From the NCBI GenBank assembly GCA_028697515.1, contig JAQVEY010000097.1, positions 1 through 7,990 of the forward strand: a stretch of DNA of 7,990 nucleotides. The letters run 5' to 3'. Shown here in pieces: positions 5,172 through 7,990 of the stretch. This DNA is from Bacteroidales bacterium (GTDB lineage: Bacteria > Bacteroidota > Bacteroidia > Bacteroidales > ML635J-15). Numbering within the stretch: position 1 is the stretch's first letter; every line of letters begins with the position of its first letter. A program made the translations under genes and the position numbers. The notes beneath the pieces are model-generated. The model searched no databases and was not told the origin of the DNA. It worked only from the letters and a program-made list of their open reading frames with translations.

Positions 5172-7295
5172 CTATTTCAAGCCTCTGTTTTCCAGTAAAG
5201 CATCTATTTTCGGCTCACGACCTCTGAAGTTCACGAACATTGTCATAGGGCTATCTTTATAGCCGTTCGAATAAATGTTCTTCTTTAACGATTCAGCAGT
5301 TTCAGGATCGAAAATGCCGTTTTCTTTAAATGCCTCAAAAACATCCGAATCTAATACCTCGCTCCAGATATAACTGTAATATCCGCTGGAGTAACCCCCC
5401 GAAAATATATGTGAGAAATATGTACTTCTGTAACGAGGAACAATTTCTGCAATAAGACCTTTTTTATTCATAAAATCGGCTTCTGCCTGCAAAACATCTG
5501 TAACAGTCATTTCGGTCATTGTATGCCAATACATATCAAGATATGATGCTGCAAGAAATTCTGTGGTTGCAAATCCCTGGTTAAAATGTCCCACCGCTTC
5601 CATTTTTGCAATTAATTCGTCAGGAATTGGTTCGTTTGTCTGATAATGTCTTGCATACATCTTCAATACTTCGGTTTCTTCTGCCCAGTGTTCCATCAAC
5701 TGCGAAGGAAGCTCAACAAAATCACGCGGAACACTTGTACCACTTACCGAAGGATATTTACAGTCAGATAACATTCCGTGTAAGCCATGTCCAAATTCAT
5801 GAAACAATGTCTGAGCCTCATCAAATGTTAGTAATGAAGGTTGTGTTTCTGTAGGTTTGGTAAAATTACAGTTGATTGTAATTATTGGATATACCTTCTC
5901 GCCATTATAAACATACTGACCTCTAAAATCGCTCATCCATGCTCCACCTCTTTTACTTTCGCGCGGAAAATAATCCATATATAAAACAGCAACATGATTT
6001 CCGTTTGCATCTTTAACCTCATAAGCCTCAACATCTGGATGGTAAATCGGAATATTGTCCGACTTAACAAACTGCAAACCAAATAATCTTCCTGCTACTT
6101 CGAAAACTCCGTCACGGACATTCTCAAGTTTGAAATATGGTTTTAACATTTCCTCATCAAGATCATACTTTTCTTTTCTTACTTTTTCGGTGTAATAACG
6201 CCAATCCCATGCTTGTAAATCATCGTTTATTCCGTCTTTTTTCATTAATCCTCTGTACATGTCTGCTTCAGCTTTTGCAACTTTAAGTGCCGGTTCCCAC
6301 AACTGATCCAGAAGTTCATACACATTCTCCTGATTTTCAGCCATATTATCTTCAAGAATTAAGTCAGCGTGATTTTCGTATCCCAAAAGCTGAGCCTTTT
6401 CTATTCTTAAGGCAGCCATTTCAAGCACTATAGCTTTATTGTCAAATTCATTATCGTTATTACCTCTGTTGATATAGGCGTTCTGAATCTGTTTTCTTAA
6501 ATCTCTGTTTTCAGCATACTGTAAAAACGGCATTACACTAGGATTCTGTAATGTAAAAATCCACTTTCCTTCATTTCCATTTTCTTTTGCTGTAATTGCA
6601 GCAGCTTCGATTACGGCATCAGGTAATCCTGCCAAATCTTTTTTGTCAGAAATGATAAGTTTGTAATTATTTGTCTCTGCCAACAAATTATCACCATATT
6701 GCAATGATAATAGCGATAATCTTTCGTTTATCTCCATCAATCTTTTCTTGTCGACATCGTTTAGTTTTGCTCCACCCTTAACAAATGACTTATAAGTCAG
6801 TTCTAAAACCTTTAATTGTTCCTTGTCAAGATTAAATTTATCTTTATTTAAATAAACTTCTTCAACTCTCTTAAACAATTCGGGGTTCATACTTATTTCA
6901 TCACCATGTTTAGACATGCTAGGCGATATCCTTTGTGCTATTGCCTGCAAACTATCATTAGTATTAGATGACAACATATTATAAAAAACTCCACCAACTT
7001 TTGAAAGCAACAATCCGCTGAATTCAAGAGCTTCAATTGTGTTAACAAAATTTGGTTCTTCTTCATTATTGATAATTTTATCAATATTTTCTTTTTGTTC
7101 TTTCATGGCGAACTCAAAAGCCGGCTCATAATGTTCATATTTTATCAAATCAAATGGCGGAACACCAAAAGGAGTATCCCAGGTTTGCAATAGTGGATTC
7201 TGATCCACATTATTTTGATCATTTCCCTTCTGTTTACATGAGTTTCCCATAACAACAATTATTAAAACAATAAAAAACAAATTAATTTTTTTCAT
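5172..7295 (-). CDS. dcp: M3-family metallopeptidase, peptidyl-dipeptidase Dcp type, lipoprotein
   Basis: This zinc peptidase of the thimet-oligopeptidase/Dcp family degrades short peptides; Dcp members release C-terminal dipeptides. It has 707 aa, the normal length plus a lipoprotein signal: Lys-Lys start, hydrophobic residues 5-16 and lipobox-like MGNSC with Cys20, so the enzyme is probably membrane-anchored outside the cytoplasm. The mature start LLQTWDTPFGVPPFDLI (36-51) is typical of Dcp proteins. The zinc site is complete: HEFGH (His499, Glu500, His503) and Glu528 in DFVELPSQ, 25 residues after His503 as in the family. The C-terminal Gly/Tyr-rich stretch (FSGGYSSGYYSYIW, 631-644) matches the substrate-binding segment of M3 enzymes. 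The reading frame is intact. It is convergent with the 4444-5094 gene and divergent from the C1 peptidase gene. No Shine-Dalgarno is seen. Dcp versus another M3 subfamily is inferred from sequence flavour. Confidence 0.94.
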   Translation of the reverse strand: MKKINLFFIVLIIVVMGNSCKQKGNDQNNVDQNPLLQTWDTPFGVPPFDLIKYEHYEPAFEFAMKEQKENIDKIINNEEEPNFVNTIEALEFSGLLLSKVGGVFYNMLSSNTNDSLQAIAQRISPSMSKHGDEISMNPELFKRVEEVYLNKDKFNLDKEQLKVLELTYKSFVKGGAKLNDVDKKRLMEINERLSLLSLQYGDNLLAETNNYKLIISDKKDLAGLPDAVIEAAAITAKENGNEGKWIFTLQNPSVMPFLQYAENRDLRKQIQNAYINRGNNDNEFDNKAIVLEMAALRIEKAQLLGYENHADLILEDNMAENQENVYELLDQLWEPALKVAKAEADMYRGLMKKDGINDDLQAWDWRYYTEKVRKEKYDLDEEMLKPYFKLENVRDGVFEVAGRLFGLQFVKSDNIPIYHPDVEAYEVKDANGNHVAVLYMDYFPRESKRGGAWMSDFRGQYVYNGEKVYPIITINCNFTKPTETQPSLLTFDEAQTLFHEFGHGLHGMLSDCKYPSVSGTSVPRDFVELPSQLMEHWAEETEVLKMYARHYQTNEPIPDELIAKMEAVGHFNQGFATTEFLAASYLDMYWHTMTEMTVTDVLQAEADFMNKKGLIAEIVPRYRSTYFSHIFSGGYSSGYYSYIWSEVLDSDVFEAFKENGIFDPETAESLKKNIYSNGYKDSPMTMFVNFRGREPKIDALLENRGLK

Positions 7296-7469
7296 AAAAT
7301 AAGCTATTAAATTTAAAAATTATACGTCAATGTCATAAACAATTTAATTTTGGTAAAGTTAAAAAAATCAACTCATTTAATAAATTGTTTAACGATATTT
7401 TAACAATGCTGTTTTTTAAAAAGAATTTTTATTTAATTTGCATATAAAGTTTTTATTAACACCGAAAAT
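7296..7469. other. Divergent intergenic region between two peptidase genes
   Basis: This 174-bp, very AT-rich region must hold the promoters of both the minus-strand M3 peptidase and the plus-strand C1 peptidase. Weak candidates for the -7 element are TAACTTTA on the minus strand (7354-7361) and TTAATTTG on the plus strand (7433-7440); each differs from TAnnTTTG at one defined base and neither has a clear TTTG at -33. No hairpin or repeat of the TATACTGCAACGCGAGT family was seen here. Confidence 0.4.
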
Positions 7470-7990
7470 ATGAAAAAGATTTTATTCTCATTTAGTTTGA
7501 TGTTTTTAACAATATCACTATTAGCACAGGATTTACCGCAATCTAGCCCTATCAATCCCGAATTTTTGGAATATATGTCCAAAAAGAACAGTGGAGATTT
7601 AATAATGCAAACAGAAGAAGGTTATTATCTGGGCGAAATACCATCTCCTTTTTTAAAGAACTTTGATAATTTTGTCTTTAACGCTCCAAAATCCATCCCT
7701 ACATCATACGATTTACGTACTGAAAACGGAGGTGATTGGCTGACCCCTGTAAAAAATCAAGGAGCAGAAGGAGCCTGCTGGTCTTTTGCTACTTATGGAG
7801 CAGTAGAATCATATTGGAAAAAGCAAGGTCTGGCTACATTCGATTTGTCCGAACAAAACCTCGCGACCTGCCACGCTTTTGATTACACTCCCAGCGAAGG
7901 TGGAAATTCTGACATGTCGGCTGCATATCTAACAAGGTTCTCTGGACCAATTTCCGAAGCAGACGACCCCTATACTTTGCCTTCGAATCC
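7470..7990 (+). CDS. Secreted papain-family (C1) cysteine peptidase, 3' partial
   Basis: The reading frame runs from ATG 7470 to the window end without a stop, giving 173 codons of a longer gene. Residues 1-20 form a signal peptide ending SLLAQ, so the enzyme is exported. About 21-75 could be a short propeptide. The papain domain then begins: YDLRTENGGDWLTPVKNQG (80-98), with Gln97 as the oxyanion-hole residue, followed by GACWSFATYGAVES with catalytic Cys103. LSEQNLATC (126-134) and EGGNSDMSAAYL (143-154) match the next conserved blocks of C1 peptidases. The catalytic His and Asn lie beyond the window. Papain's Cys22 position is Glu100 and its Cys63 position (the GCxGG block) is Glu143, so one canonical disulfide pair is absent; Cys134, matching papain Cys56, is kept. 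It is likely a secreted protein-degrading enzyme; C-terminal domains cannot be judged. Confidence 0.9.
   Translation, partial: MKKILFSFSLMFLTISLLAQDLPQSSPINPEFLEYMSKKNSGDLIMQTEEGYYLGEIPSPFLKNFDNFVFNAPKSIPTSYDLRTENGGDWLTPVKNQGAEGACWSFATYGAVESYWKKQGLATFDLSEQNLATCHAFDYTPSEGGNSDMSAAYLTRFSGPISEADDPYTLPSN

Noticed and set aside
5606..5854. Plus-strand open frame opposite the M3 peptidase gene
   Set aside because: It overlaps the coding sequence of the zinc-site region on the other strand and has no recognisable features.

Overview
The window looks like chromosomal DNA from an AT-rich member of the Bacteroidota, probably a marine or gut-type Bacteroidales/Marinilabiliales relative; order-level placement is only a guess. 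The support is the low GC, signal peptides ending in an -AQ type cleavage site, a lipoprotein signal with Cys after Gly-Asn-Ser, a TAnnTTTG-type -7 promoter element, and mostly AT-rich leaders without Shine-Dalgarno sequences. No tRNA, rRNA, CRISPR array, transposase or phage gene was found.

Left part (1-4114, all on +): the 3' part of a membrane sensor histidine kinase (dCache-type sensor, HAMP, HisKA_3/HATPase) is followed 3 bp later by its NarL/LuxR-type response regulator. After a 115-bp gap comes a small secreted beta-barrel protein resembling TorF/Gcw_chp putative porins, and then a complete Amt-family ammonium transporter. A plausible reading is an outer-membrane pore plus inner-membrane ammonium channel, possibly controlled by the neighbouring two-component system. 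That link rests on gene order only; no P-II (GlnK) gene is present here.

Middle part (4115-5171): the amt gene ends in two tandemly duplicated intrinsic terminators. These lead into a family of short repeats with core TATACTGCAACGCGAGT, in both orientations, on both sides of a secreted protein of unknown function (4444-5094). That protein has a Cys...PGD...His arrangement suggestive of an NlpC/P60-like papain fold. The downstream repeats include a 17-bp perfect inverted repeat with a single-base centre, placed between two convergent genes.

Right part (5172-7990): a large lipoprotein M3-family metallopeptidase (peptidyl-dipeptidase Dcp type) on the minus strand is divergent from a secreted papain-family (C1) cysteine peptidase that runs off the window. 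The C1 enzyme keeps the catalytic Cys and oxyanion Gln but lacks both cysteines of one canonical papain disulfide. These two suggest extracytoplasmic peptide degradation.

Most genes are ordinary. The most unusual content is the repeat architecture around the 4444-5094 gene and that uncharacterised gene itself.
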